A stretch of 64,000 bases of DNA from an uncultured Lachnospiraceae bacterium (lineage in GTDB: Bacteria; Bacillota; Clostridia; Lachnospirales; Lachnospiraceae): NCBI GenBank assembly GCA_902786365.1, contig CADACD010000003.1, positions 62,001-126,000 on the forward strand, read 5' to 3'. The notes beneath the pieces are model-generated. The model was not told the DNA's origin. It ran no database searches and saw nothing but the letters and a program-made list of their open reading frames with translations. Both the position numbers and the translations under genes were made by a program. This document shows positions 9,891 to 19,679 of the stretch, piece by piece (position 1 is the stretch's first letter; every line of letters starts with the position of its first letter).

Positions 9891-11393
9891 ATGAATCATA
9901 AAAATCTATCAGAGGTATTGGAAAATATAGAGTATACCGTTGTAAAAGGTGATGTGAATATACAGGTTAATGATGTTGTGTATGATTCGAGAAAGGCAAA
10001 TAAGGATAATGCATTTGTTTGTATTATCGGGGCCGTGACAGATGGACATAAATATATAGAGAATACTTTGAAACAGGGATGCAGAGTGATTGTGATAGAA
10101 AGAGAAATTGAAGAACTGCCTGTATTTGAAGAGTATCAGGATGTCACTGTCATCAAGACAGAAAACACAAAGAAAGCACTAGCTGTCATGGCTGCGGCAA
10201 TCTATGATTATCCGGATAAAAAACTCACGACAATCGCTGTTACTGGGACAAAGGGAAAGACAACCACAACTTTTATGATAAGAGATATACTTGAAAAACA
10301 TGGAAGGAAAGTTGGTATCATCGGTACAACAGGTATCTATATGGGGGAGAAATTTATTGATAATCCAAATACGACACCGCAGTCCTATGAGATACATAAA
10401 TATTTTAGCATGATGTTACAGGAAGGCTGTGATACTTGTGTCATGGAGGTTTCTTCACAGGCATTGAAGTTAGACAGAACATATCAGATTATGTTTGATT
10501 ACGGAATCTTTACAAATCTGGCTCCTGACCATATTGGAGAAAATGAACATGCCGATTATGATGAATATGTATATTGTAAGAGTCTTTTGTTTAAGCAGTG
10601 TGTACATGGTATTTTTAATATTGATGACGAAGAGACATCTAAGATGGTGAATGGTGCAGTATGCAGTATTCATACATATGGATTTAACAGTATCGCAGAC
10701 TTGTATGCCGACAATATAGAGTATATTGTAAGACCGGGGTTTATCGGAATAGGAATCGATTTGCATGGCACCGTAGAAGAGCATGTAGAGATAAGTACAC
10801 CGGGAAAGTTTTCTGCTTATAATGCAATGGCGGCAATCATGACAGCAGAATTGATAGGAGTAGATATCAGTGATATCAAAGAGGCTCTTTCAAACACATT
10901 TGTAAAGGGAAGAGTGGAAGCTGTCAAAATATCAGATAAGTTTACTCTTCTGATTGATTATGCCCACAATGCGATGAGTATGGAAAGCCTGCTTACAACG
11001 ATAAGAAATTATAAGCCAAAAAGAATCGTGAGTCTGTTTGGATGTGGAGGAAACCGTTCAAAACTCAGAAGATATGAGATGGGTGAAATATCAGGGAAAT
11101 TGGCAGATTTATCAATTATTACAGCAGACAATTCAAGATTTGAAAATGTGTTGGATATTATAGAAGACATCAAAGTAGGAATCAATAAGACAGATGGAGA
11201 ATATGTGGTTATTCCTGACAGAAAAGAAGCAATCAAATATAGTATCGAAAATGCAAGAGAGGGAGATATTATTCTTCTGCTTGGTAAAGGCCACGAAGAT
11301 TATCAGGAGATTGAGGGAGTGAAGAGGCCATTTGATGAAAGAGTTATCATCAAAGAGATATTAGATGAGATTGGTGAAAAAAAACAGATATAA
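9891..11393 (+). CDS. murE: MurE-type UDP-MurNAc-dipeptide ligase
   Basis: A 500-residue Mur ligase with three domains: an N-terminal UDP-binding part (VNDVVYDSRKANKDNAFVCI), a central ATPase with GTKGKTTTT (about residues 118-126) and a C-terminal domain. The layout, and the family stretch NTTPQSYEIHKYF, fit MurE, which adds the third stem-peptide residue to UDP-MurNAc-Ala-Glu. Next to dapF, meso-DAP is the expected substrate. However, the specificity motif usually read as DNPR is DNSR here (residues 413-416), followed by FENV rather than the usual (S/T)E(D/E)P. So either this is the main MurE with a tolerant motif, or a MurE paralogue with another acceptor. Catalytic function is likely; specificity is unsure. 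Confidence 0.85.
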   Translation: MNHKNLSEVLENIEYTVVKGDVNIQVNDVVYDSRKANKDNAFVCIIGAVTDGHKYIENTLKQGCRVIVIEREIEELPVFEEYQDVTVIKTENTKKALAVMAAAIYDYPDKKLTTIAVTGTKGKTTTTFMIRDILEKHGRKVGIIGTTGIYMGEKFIDNPNTTPQSYEIHKYFSMMLQEGCDTCVMEVSSQALKLDRTYQIMFDYGIFTNLAPDHIGENEHADYDEYVYCKSLLFKQCVHGIFNIDDEETSKMVNGAVCSIHTYGFNSIADLYADNIEYIVRPGFIGIGIDLHGTVEEHVEISTPGKFSAYNAMAAIMTAELIGVDISDIKEALSNTFVKGRVEAVKISDKFTLLIDYAHNAMSMESLLTTIRNYKPKRIVSLFGCGGNRSKLRRYEMGEISGKLADLSIITADNSRFENVLDIIEDIKVGINKTDGEYVVIPDRKEAIKYSIENAREGDIILLLGKGHEDYQEIEGVKRPFDERVIIKEILDEIGEKKQI

Positions 11394-11423
11394 AAGTGTA
11401 TATAGACGGAAAAGAGGTAGAAT

Positions 11424-12269
11424 ATGGCACAGATTATTGATGGAAAAAAGATTTCAACAGAATTGAAACTTGAACTGAAAGACAAAGTGGCAAGATATAA
11501 AGAAGAGGGCATAGAGATTACGTTGGCAGTGATTCAGGTGGGAGATGACAAAGCGAGCAGCACCTATGTCAACAATAAGAAAAAAGCATGTGAGTTTATT
11601 GGTATTAACTCGCTTTCTTATGAACTGCCTGAAAGTACAACACAAGAAGAACTTTTATCAATTATCAAAGAATTAAATGAGAAAGAAGATGTCAATGGCA
11701 TACTTGTACAGCTTCCGCTTCCAAAACACATTGATGAGGATATGGTAATTGAAACAATCGATGCCAAAAAAGATGTAGACGGTTTTCATCCAATGAGTGT
11801 TGGTGCTTTATCCATTGGAAAGAAAGGATTTATCTCATGTACACCATATGGTATTATTGAGCTGTTAAAGAGGTCAGGTATTGAGATAGACGGAAAGGAA
11901 TGTGTGGTAATCGGAAGAAGTAATATTGTCGGAAAACCAATGTCAATGCTTCTTTTAAGAGAGAATGCGACAGTTACAACAGCACATTCACATACAAAGA
12001 ATTTAAAGGAAGTATGCAAGAGAGCCGATATATTAATTGTAGCGATAGGTAAGCCGGGGTTCATCAATTCAGAATATGTAAAAGAAGGCGCCGTAGTAAT
12101 TGATGTCGGTATCCATAGAAATGAGGATAACAAGCTGTGTGGAGATGTAGATTATGATGATGTATTTCCACATGCAAGTGCCATCACACCTGTTCCGGGC
12201 GGAGTAGGTCCGATGACAATCGCAATGCTTATGAAAAATTGTGTCAATGCAGTTGAGATACAAAAATAA
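11424..12269 (+). CDS. folD: Methylene-THF dehydrogenase / methenyl-THF cyclohydrolase
   Basis: A bifunctional NADP-dependent enzyme of 281 residues interconverting 5,10-methylene-, methenyl- and 10-formyl-THF. Active-site residues are in STYVNNKKKAC (Tyr48, Lys52); other signatures are GILVQLPLPKHID, the Rossmann stretch VVIGRSNIVGKPM and the C-terminal PVPGGVGPMTIAML. AAAGAGGTAG precedes the ATG. It works in series with the Fhs encoded at 7237 and supplies formyl-THF to the Fmt encoded at 15297. It sits 30 bp after the MurE-type gene and 80 bp before priA in the same direction. Confidence 0.97.
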   Translation: MAQIIDGKKISTELKLELKDKVARYKEEGIEITLAVIQVGDDKASSTYVNNKKKACEFIGINSLSYELPESTTQEELLSIIKELNEKEDVNGILVQLPLPKHIDEDMVIETIDAKKDVDGFHPMSVGALSIGKKGFISCTPYGIIELLKRSGIEIDGKECVVIGRSNIVGKPMSMLLLRENATVTTAHSHTKNLKEVCKRADILIVAIGKPGFINSEYVKEGAVVIDVGIHRNEDNKLCGDVDYDDVFPHASAITPVPGGVGPMTIAMLMKNCVNAVEIQK

Positions 12270-12349
12270 ATGAAAGCTTAGAACAGTATCAACAATCATC
12301 TGATAAAGGATATACCGGAAATTGAATCAGAAAGACAAGGAGGACTACT

Positions 12350-14581
12350 GTGCTGTTTGCCAATGTAATTGTAGATATTTCACATGAAAAACTCGATAAG
12401 ACATTTCAATATATTATACCGAAGGAATTAGAAAACAAGGTGATGGCAGGATGTCAGGTGGATATTCCGTTTGGCAGAGGCGACAGACAAATTAGCGGTT
12501 ATGTGATTGAAATTGAAGATAAGCCGTGTATGGATGTGTCAAGATTGAAAGAAATCAAGGGACTGAGTAAAAAAAGTCTTATGATAGAATCACAACTTAT
12601 TGCGCTTGCAGGCTTTATCAAAGAAAGATATGGTTCTACTATGAATAAGGCATTAAAGACTGTCATACCGATTAAGCAGAGTATCAAGGGAAAAGAAAAG
12701 AAATATCTGAAGTTAAAAGTCACAAAAGAAGAAGCACAGATTCTCTATGAAAATTATAAAAAAAGAAAAAATACAAAGGGAAGAGCAGAATTGCTAAATG
12801 AGCTTATCAATACAGAAAGTATAGAGTACGAGCTTGTAATAGCAAAACTTGCAATCAGTGATCAGATTATAAAAGGACTTGAAAAACAGAATATTATAGA
12901 GATAGACAGAACTGCAGTATACAGAAATCCGGTGGGGGATTATGGAACAGAAGAGGACAGAGTCTGTTTAAATGACGAACAGAAGAGGGTCACAGAGGAT
13001 ATTATCGCAGATATTGACAGTGAGAAAGGAAATACACATCTGATATTTGGAGTCACAGGAAGTGGAAAGACAGAAGTGTATATGGAGATTATTCACCATG
13101 TACTGTCAAAAGGAAAAGAGGTTATAGTCCTAATTCCGGAAATCTCCCTGACATATCAGACAATTAAAAGATTTTACAGACGTTTTGGTGATATTGTGTC
13201 AATTATTAATTCAAAACTTTCACAAGGTGAAAAATACGATCAGTTTGAGAGAGCGAAAAATGGTGAGGTGAAAATCATGATTGGTCCGAGGTCAGCACTT
13301 TTTACACCATTTAGAAATCTTGGACTGATTATCATTGATGAGGAACATGAAGGAGCTTACAAAAGTGATATGGTTCCTAAATATCACGCAAGAGATGTGG
13401 CGATTGAAAGAGCAAGGCTTGCGAAAGCAAATGTTATATTAGGATCAGCCACACCTGCGGTGGCAACATATTATAAGGCATTAAAGGGGGAATATATACT
13501 TCATAAATTAAGCAAAAGGGCAAACAATATGAGCCTTCCACATGTCGATATTGTGGATATGCGCGAAGAATTGGAAAACGGAAACAGAGATATATTCAGT
13601 GACCGTCTTAAAATGATGATTGCGGACCGTCTTTCAAAAAAAGAACAGGTGATGCTGTTTATGAACAGGAGAGGATATTCTTCATTTGTATCCTGCAGAA
13701 AATGTGGAGAGACGGTAAAATGTCCACACTGTGATGTGTCACTTACGCTTCACAAAAAAAGAGCAGGTGACAGACTGATATGCCACTATTGTGGATATTC
13801 GATAGAGATGCCGAAGTTCTGTCCGAAATGTGAATCAAGATATATCGGAAGATTTGGGATGGGAACAGAACAGATAGAAGAAAAAATATCACAGTTATTT
13901 CCGAAGGCAAAAACGCTTCGAATGGATATGGATACGACAAGAGCAAAGGGGGATTATGAAAAAATATTATCCTCATTTTGTGATGGAGAGGCGGATATTT
14001 TAGTGGGAACACAGATGATAGTCAAAGGACATGATTTCTCGAATGTTACTCTGGTAGGTATCATCGCTGCCGATCTCTCTCTTTTTGCCGCTGATTATAT
14101 GGCAGGTGAGAGGACATTTGAACTTCTTACGCAGGCAGCAGGCAGGGCTGGTAGAGGTGATATAGCAGGAAGTGTAGTCATACAGACATATAATCCGGAT
14201 GCAGTGAGTATTCGGACGGCAGCAAGTCAGAATTATGAAGAATTTTATCAAAATGAGATTGGCTACAGAATACTCATGTCATATCCTCCGGCAGGTGGTA
14301 TGATGGCTATCCTTATTTCTGATAAAAGAAAAGATTTTGCTGACAGAGTGGCAGATGATATTGCGAAAAGAATCGAAAAAACAAGAATTGAGGGACTTGT
14401 CATCATTGGACCTTCAAAGGCAGCAATTGCAAAAATAAATGATATCTATAGAAATATGATTTATTTAAAGCACGAGGATGAAGATATATTGATTAAAGTG
14501 AAAAACGCCATTTTAAAATATATTGATATGGTTCAGGAATATAAAGATTTGTCAATTCAGTTTGACTTAAATCCTATGTAA
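12350..14581 (+). CDS. priA: Primosomal replication-restart helicase PriA
   Basis: A 743-residue 3'-5' superfamily 2 helicase that reloads the replisome at stalled forks. It has an N-terminal DNA-binding domain, Walker A GVTGSGKTEVY, the DEEH box IIIDEEHEGAYKSD and a helicase lobe interrupted by zinc-binding CxxC pairs (CRKCGETVKCPHC, CHYCGY, CPKC). The ARRGR-like QAAGRAGRGD near residue 600 completes the core. The start is GTG at 12350, placed by AAGGAGG at 12337-12343; no nearby ATG fits. It is followed by def and fmt, an arrangement common in bacteria. Confidence 0.96.
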   Translation: MLFANVIVDISHEKLDKTFQYIIPKELENKVMAGCQVDIPFGRGDRQISGYVIEIEDKPCMDVSRLKEIKGLSKKSLMIESQLIALAGFIKERYGSTMNKALKTVIPIKQSIKGKEKKYLKLKVTKEEAQILYENYKKRKNTKGRAELLNELINTESIEYELVIAKLAISDQIIKGLEKQNIIEIDRTAVYRNPVGDYGTEEDRVCLNDEQKRVTEDIIADIDSEKGNTHLIFGVTGSGKTEVYMEIIHHVLSKGKEVIVLIPEISLTYQTIKRFYRRFGDIVSIINSKLSQGEKYDQFERAKNGEVKIMIGPRSALFTPFRNLGLIIIDEEHEGAYKSDMVPKYHARDVAIERARLAKANVILGSATPAVATYYKALKGEYILHKLSKRANNMSLPHVDIVDMREELENGNRDIFSDRLKMMIADRLSKKEQVMLFMNRRGYSSFVSCRKCGETVKCPHCDVSLTLHKKRAGDRLICHYCGYSIEMPKFCPKCESRYIGRFGMGTEQIEEKISQLFPKAKTLRMDMDTTRAKGDYEKILSSFCDGEADILVGTQMIVKGHDFSNVTLVGIIAADLSLFAADYMAGERTFELLTQAAGRAGRGDIAGSVVIQTYNPDAVSIRTAASQNYEEFYQNEIGYRILMSYPPAGGMMAILISDKRKDFADRVADDIAKRIEKTRIEGLVIIGPSKAAIAKINDIYRNMIYLKHEDEDILIKVKNAILKYIDMVQEYKDLSIQFDLNPM

Positions 14582-14675
14582 TACATTTTGACAATATCAC
14601 ATTTTAGTGGTAAAAAATATAAGTAAAAGAAGAGTGTTAGAGATGCTTACTGGCATACAGAAAGGAAACAGACAT

Positions 14676-15155
14676 ATGGCAATAAGAAATATCAGAACAA
14701 TGGGAGATCCTGTACTTACAAAAAAATGTAAGGAAGTAAAGGAAATCAACGAAAGAACAAGGCAGCTCATAGACGATATGTTTGAAACAATGTATGAATC
14801 AGACGGAGTCGGTCTTGCGGCACCACAGGTAGGAATTTTAAAGAGAATTGTTGTAATAGATGTCGGAGAAGGACCGATTGTGTTAGTTAATCCTGAAATT
14901 ATACAGACAGATGGTTCACAGATTGGCAATGAGGGCTGCCTTAGTGTTCCGGGAAAAGCAGGAGAGGTTGAAAGACCAAATTATGTAAAAGTAAAGGCTT
15001 TTGATGAGGAGATGCAGGAGTTCGAGCTTGAGGGAACAGAACTTTTGGCAAGAGCCATCTGCCATGAATGTGACCATCTTGACGGAAAATTGTATGTTGA
15101 CCTAGTCATGGGCGAACTGATGGATGTGACAGCTGTGGAAGAAGAGGAAGGTTAA
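14676..15155 (+). CDS. def: Peptide deformylase
   Basis: Removes the N-formyl group from nascent proteins. All three metal-enzyme motifs are intact in this 159-residue protein: [18 protein letters not shown] with the metal ligand Cys88, and HECDH (His130, Glu131, His134). I place the start at ATG 14676 after AAAGGAAAC; the frame is open to a GTG at 14607, but that has no Shine-Dalgarno and would add 23 residues not typical of the family. It precedes fmt, whose product adds the formyl group Def removes. Confidence 0.96.
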   Translation: MAIRNIRTMGDPVLTKKCKEVKEINERTRQLIDDMFETMYESDGVGLAAPQVGILKRIVVIDVGEGPIVLVNPEIIQTDGSQIGNEGCLSVPGKAGEVERPNYVKVKAFDEEMQEFELEGTELLARAICHECDHLDGKLYVDLVMGELMDVTAVEEEEG

Positions 15156-15296
15156 TATTTCGACAGTGATTATTATTAAGGATAATATTAATAGAAATAT
15201 AGTTTTATTGCTTCAGATGTCTTCCGACTGAAACGAAGGCATGAGGTACAGATGAAAGATATCTGTGGATAGAACAGAATGAAGGAGGAATTATAT

Positions 15297-16226
15297 TTGA
15301 ATATTATATTTATGGGAACGCCTGATTTTTCAGTGAGTGCATTAAATGCGCTGATAGAAGCAGGACATCATATACAGGCAGTAGTGACACAGCCGGACAA
15401 GAAAAAGGGCAGAGGTGAAAAAATAGTATATTCACCGGTTAAGCAGGCGGCACTTGAAGCAGGTCTTATCGTTTACCAGCCCGAAAAAGCCAGAGATAAA
15501 GATTTTATAGAGATATTAAGGGGATATTCGCCTGATGTCATTATTGTCATTGCATTTGGGCAGATACTTCCAAAAGAAATATTAGAGATTGCACCTTATG
15601 GTTGCATTAATGTTCACGCTTCACTGTTGCCGAAGTACAGAGGAGCAGCACCAATTCAATGGGCAGTCATTGATGGTGAGGAAAAGACAGGTGTTACCAC
15701 CATGCAGATGAATGAAGGTATTGATACAGGTGATATTTTAGAAACCACTGAGGTTGTCGTAGATAAAAAAGAAACAGGGGGGAGTCTGTTTGAAAAACTT
15801 TCACATGAAGGTGCAAAATTGATAGTAAAGACATTAGAGGATTTAAAAGAGGGAAAGATTACACCTGTAAAGCAGGATGATTCTAAGTCGAATTATGCGA
15901 AAATTTTAAAGAAAGAGCTTGGAAATATTGATTTTAACAAGACAGCAGAAGAAATAGAGCGACTTATACGGGGATTGAATCCATGGCCGAGTGCATATAC
16001 AAAGCTGAATGGAAAGAATCTTAAAATTTGGGATGCAGATGTATCAGATGAAGAATATGAGGGAAAAAACGGAGAGATAGTATCTGTTGACAAGAAACAT
16101 TTTGTGATAAAAACAGGTCAGGGTTCTCTGATTGTGAATGAGCTTCAGCTGGAAGGAAAGAAAAGAATGATGGCAGAACAGTTTCTACTTGGATATAAAC
16201 TTGAAAAGGGAATAGTTCTTGGATGA
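15297..16226 (+). CDS. fmt: Methionyl-tRNA formyltransferase
   Basis: Transfers a formyl group from 10-formyl-THF to initiator Met-tRNA. The protein has 309 residues: an N-terminal formyltransferase domain (MNIIFMGTPDFS; catalytic Asn105 and His107 within NVHASLLPKYRGAAP) and a C-terminal tRNA-binding OB-like domain. The start is TTG at 15297, because AAGGAGG (15282-15288) lies 8 bp before it and the resulting N-terminus matches the family. The ATG at 15279 would put that Shine-Dalgarno inside the gene. It overlaps or nearly abuts rsmB. Confidence 0.95.
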   Translation: MNIIFMGTPDFSVSALNALIEAGHHIQAVVTQPDKKKGRGEKIVYSPVKQAALEAGLIVYQPEKARDKDFIEILRGYSPDVIIVIAFGQILPKEILEIAPYGCINVHASLLPKYRGAAPIQWAVIDGEEKTGVTTMQMNEGIDTGDILETTEVVVDKKETGGSLFEKLSHEGAKLIVKTLEDLKEGKITPVKQDDSKSNYAKILKKELGNIDFNKTAEEIERLIRGLNPWPSAYTKLNGKNLKIWDADVSDEEYEGKNGEIVSVDKKHFVIKTGQGSLIVNELQLEGKKRMMAEQFLLGYKLEKGIVLG

Positions 16227-16294
16227 AAGTGGATATGGAAACGATAAAAAAATCGAATACAAAGAAAGAAACAAATACTTGGAGAGAGGAACAA

Positions 16295-17698
16295 ATGAGT
16301 TCTGTCATGAAAGAAAAATCCGCCACTAATAAAACCCGCAATACAAGAGAGATTTCGTTTGATATGATAAGCCGGGTTTTGGAAAATGGTGAATTGAGTC
16401 ATATAGTGATGAGAGAGGGACTTGCTGTCTTTGGAAATTCGCAACAGGATAATATGGATAAGTCATTTATTTCACGTCTTGTGTTAGGTACAATAGAAAG
16501 AAAAATCACGCTTGATTATGTGATAGACAGTTTTTCAAAGACAAAGACAGCGAAAATGAAACCGTTGATACGCACACTTTTGCGGATGAGTGTTTATCAG
16601 ATTTTGTATATGGAGCAGGTGCCGGACAGTGCAGCATGCAATGAAGCTGTAAAACTTGCAAAAAGACATCGGTTCCATCAGCTTGCTCCTTTTGTTAATG
16701 GAGTGTTAAGAACAATTTCGAGAGAAAAAGAAAACATCCGATATCCAAGCAGGGAAAAAGATTTGTTAAAAGCATTAGAAGTTGAATTTTCTGTTCCAGA
16801 ATGGATTATTCGTCTTATGATGGAAAAATATGGAAAAGAAAAGACATTTCATATGCTTTCATGTCTGTATCAAAAAGAAGACGGAGTAAGTTTAAGAATT
16901 AATACCTCTAAAACCTGCAAAAAAGAAGTGGTGGAAAGTCTTCAAAAAGAGAATGTCAAGGTTTGTGATATCAATCTTGTAGACAATATGATAAGGATAA
17001 ATGATTTTGGATTTATTGGAAAGCTTTCTGTTTTTAAGAAAGGTTTTGTACAGGTTCAGGATCCAAGTTCGGTATTGGCTGTCTTGATAAGTGGTGCAAA
17101 AGAGGGGGATTTTTGTATGGATTTGTGTGCTGCCCCCGGTGGAAAGACTATGCACCTTGCTGATTTGCTGAAAGGAAATGGTAAAATCATAGCAAGAGAC
17201 TTGACAGAAAACAAGATTAAATATATAAATGAGAATGTAAAAAGATGTGGATTTGATAACGTCATTACGGAAGTGTATGATTCATCGATATTAGATGAAA
17301 GATATGTCGGTATGGCAGATGTAGTGATTGTGGATGCGCCATGTTCGGGGCTTGGAGTAATAGGAAGAAAATCAGATATCAAATACCGCCTCAAAAAGGA
17401 AGATATAAAGGCATTATCAGAAATATCAAAAAGTATTTTAAGATGTGCAGCTACATATCTTAAAACAGGAGGATATCTGATATTTAGTACATGTACCCTG
17501 ACAAAAGAAGAAAATGAGGATAACAGGCAGTGGATGATGGATAACTTCCCTTTAAAGCCGGTGGATATAAGGATGGATTTATCCGATGAGCTATTAAAGT
17601 ATTCAGATAATCCCAAAACAGCCAAAGATGGTTATCTAAGCCTTTTAATTACAGAACAAACAGATGGTTTTTTCATTTCCAAGTTTCAGAAAATGTAA
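16295..17698 (+). CDS. rsmB: 16S rRNA m5C967 methyltransferase
   Basis: A 467-residue SAM-dependent enzyme with an N-terminal NusB-like RNA-binding domain and a C-terminal Rossmann domain. The SAM loop is DLCAAPGGKTMHLA; the two cysteines of m5C methyltransferases are in DAPCSGLGV (Cys350) and STCTL (Cys400). The start is uncertain: ATG 16295 follows GGAGAGAGGA and gives a usual-length protein; ATG 16223 would overlap the end of fmt by 4 bp and add 24 Lys/Thr/Glu-rich residues. The fmt-rsmB order is widespread. Confidence 0.93.
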   Translation: MSSVMKEKSATNKTRNTREISFDMISRVLENGELSHIVMREGLAVFGNSQQDNMDKSFISRLVLGTIERKITLDYVIDSFSKTKTAKMKPLIRTLLRMSVYQILYMEQVPDSAACNEAVKLAKRHRFHQLAPFVNGVLRTISREKENIRYPSREKDLLKALEVEFSVPEWIIRLMMEKYGKEKTFHMLSCLYQKEDGVSLRINTSKTCKKEVVESLQKENVKVCDINLVDNMIRINDFGFIGKLSVFKKGFVQVQDPSSVLAVLISGAKEGDFCMDLCAAPGGKTMHLADLLKGNGKIIARDLTENKIKYINENVKRCGFDNVITEVYDSSILDERYVGMADVVIVDAPCSGLGVIGRKSDIKYRLKKEDIKALSEISKSILRCAATYLKTGGYLIFSTCTLTKEENEDNRQWMMDNFPLKPVDIRMDLSDELLKYSDNPKTAKDGYLSLLITEQTDGFFISKFQKM

Positions 17699-17789
17699 GG
17701 CTGTGTGTATTATGTTACACAGTGCATTGGAGTTGATGAAAAGGTTTGACAGGTAAAAAAGAATATTTAGATAGAAAATAATATATAGG

Positions 17790-18851
17790 ATGTATAAGGA
17801 AATGAGTAAGATACCAAAAGAGGATATAATACTGTATTCGTTAGAAGATTTAAAAGAGTATTTTATTAATATTGGAGAAAAGCCGTTTCGTGCAAAACAG
17901 GTATATGAATGGCTTCATGTTAAACTGGCTGACAGTTTTGATGAAATGAGCAATATTTCTGATAAACTGAAAAAGAAGCTTGATGAAAGTTTTTTGATTG
18001 AGAGACTGGAAGTGGCGAAAGTATTAACTTCAAAAATTGACGGAACACAAAAATATCTTTTGAAGCTCAGAGACGGAAATGTTGTTGAGAGTGTGCTGAT
18101 GAGATACAAACATGGAAATTCAGTGTGCATTTCTACACAGGTAGGTTGTCGCATGGGATGCAGGTTCTGTGCATCAACGCTCGATGGGCTTGTCAGAAAC
18201 TTAACAGCATCCGAGATGTTAAAAGAAATTTATACCATACAAAAGTGTACAAATGAGAGAGTTTCTAACATTGTCCTGATGGGAAGCGGAGAACCGATGG
18301 ATAATTTTGATAATGTGATATTGTTTTTAAATAAGATAACTGATGAAAATGGCTTGCATATTAGCCAAAGAAATATTACAATATCAACATGCGGTCTGGT
18401 CGACAATATGAAAAAATTTGCTGATATGGGATTTCAAGTGACACTTGCCCTGTCACTTCATGCTTCTGATGATGAAACGAGAAAAGAGTTGATGCCTATT
18501 GCAAAGAGATATACAATAGACCAGGAATTAGAAGCGTGCCGGTATTATTTTGAAAAGACTAAAAGGCGGATTACATTTGAGTATAGCTTGGTTGCCGGAG
18601 TTAATGATAATATTGCTGAAGCAAGGAAACTGGCAGAACGTATCAAGGGCATGAACTGTCACGTTAACCTTATTCCGGTGAATCCCATAAAGGAAAGAAA
18701 TTACAGAAAGTCATCAGCAGCAAGTATAGCAGAATTTAAAAATTATCTTGAAAAAAAAGGAATAAATGTTACTATAAGAAGGGAAATGGGTTCTGATATA
18801 CAGGGAGCCTGCGGACAGCTCCGCAAAAGCTTCATAGAGGATGAGACTTAA
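17790..18851 (+). CDS. rlmN: 23S rRNA/tRNA m2A methyltransferase (radical SAM)
   Basis: Methylates C2 of A2503 in 23S rRNA, and A37 in some tRNAs. The 353-residue protein has the radical SAM cluster CRMGCRFC (Cys120, Cys124, Cys127) and the C-terminal Cys341 in GACGQLRKS that takes part in catalysis. Both RlmN signatures GEPMDNFDNV and LALSLHASDDETR are present. Neither ATG 17790 nor ATG 17802 has a good Shine-Dalgarno, so the first four residues are uncertain. A hairpin without a T-run lies in the 91-bp gap after rsmB. Confidence 0.96.
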   Translation: MYKEMSKIPKEDIILYSLEDLKEYFINIGEKPFRAKQVYEWLHVKLADSFDEMSNISDKLKKKLDESFLIERLEVAKVLTSKIDGTQKYLLKLRDGNVVESVLMRYKHGNSVCISTQVGCRMGCRFCASTLDGLVRNLTASEMLKEIYTIQKCTNERVSNIVLMGSGEPMDNFDNVILFLNKITDENGLHISQRNITISTCGLVDNMKKFADMGFQVTLALSLHASDDETRKELMPIAKRYTIDQELEACRYYFEKTKRRITFEYSLVAGVNDNIAEARKLAERIKGMNCHVNLIPVNPIKERNYRKSSAASIAEFKNYLEKKGINVTIRREMGSDIQGACGQLRKSFIEDET

Positions 18852-18935
18852 ACATTGGTTGCTGTTACTATTCATAGGTGTCGGTGGAATAGTAATGACT
18901 ACCGGGCATTACATATTTTACAAGGAGGTACCATC

Positions 18936-19679
18936 TTGAAAGCATATGGAAAAACAGATATAGGTGCTAAGAGAAATACTAATCAGGATTATGTTTTTTG
19001 CTCGATGCAGCCTGTAGGCAGTCTACCCAATCTTTTCATTGTCGCGGATGGAATGGGAGGACATAAGGCAGGAGACTTAGCTTCAAGGTATACTGTCGAA
19101 ACGTTTTTGGAGATAGTCAGAAATTCTAAAGAGAATAATCCGATTACGGTTATTGAGCAGGCAGTGCGGGAAGCCAATACTGCACTGATAAAAAAAGCGA
19201 AAGAAAGTATTGATTATGATGGAATGGGTACGACACTAGTCGTTTCAACCATTGTAGAGAAAGAGCTGTATATCGCAAATGTAGGTGACAGCAGATTATA
19301 TCTTGTCAACAATGAAATACAGCAGATAACAAGAGATCACTCTCTTGTGGAGGAAATGATTAATCTTGGAGAGATTGACAGAAAAAATGCAAGAACACAT
19401 GAAAAGAAGAATATTATCACAAGGGCAATAGGCGTTGACACAGAGATTGAAGCAGATTTTTTTGAGGTTGACTATGAGCCGGGAGATATCATTATGATGT
19501 GTTCGGATGGTCTTTCCAACATGATAGATGATGATGATATGAAAGATATCATTAATCAGGGAAATGAACTGTCAGATATAGCACAGAGTCTTATTGACAC
19601 AGCAAATAGAAACGGTGGTAAGGATAATATATCAGTTATTCTGGTACAGCCGGATTATGACGAGGTGAAAACATGTTAA
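18936..19679 (+). CDS. prpC: PP2C-family Ser/Thr protein phosphatase
   Basis: A cytosolic metal-dependent phosphatase of 247 residues; the likely antagonist of the PASTA kinase encoded next. Metal-binding and fold motifs are IVADGMGGHKAGD, GMGTTLVVS, NVGDSRLYLV, CSDGLSNM and GGKDNISVILV. The start is TTG at 18936 behind AAGGAGG (18922-18928). The frame extends to a TTG at 18855, but the extra 27 residues are not family-like and would place the Shine-Dalgarno inside the gene. It overlaps the kinase start by 7 bp, so the pair is translationally coupled. Confidence 0.94.
   Translation: MKAYGKTDIGAKRNTNQDYVFCSMQPVGSLPNLFIVADGMGGHKAGDLASRYTVETFLEIVRNSKENNPITVIEQAVREANTALIKKAKESIDYDGMGTTLVVSTIVEKELYIANVGDSRLYLVNNEIQQITRDHSLVEEMINLGEIDRKNARTHEKKNIITRAIGVDTEIEADFFEVDYEPGDIIMMCSDGLSNMIDDDDMKDIINQGNELSDIAQSLIDTANRNGGKDNISVILVQPDYDEVKTC

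Noticed and set aside
17056..17625. Minus-strand open frame of 189 codons inside rsmB
   Set aside because: Antisense to the conserved methyltransferase domain; no ribosome site and no recognisable motif.
17700..17725. Hairpin after rsmB as a terminator
   Set aside because: Only about six pairs and no T-run; rlmN probably shares the transcript or has an unseen promoter.
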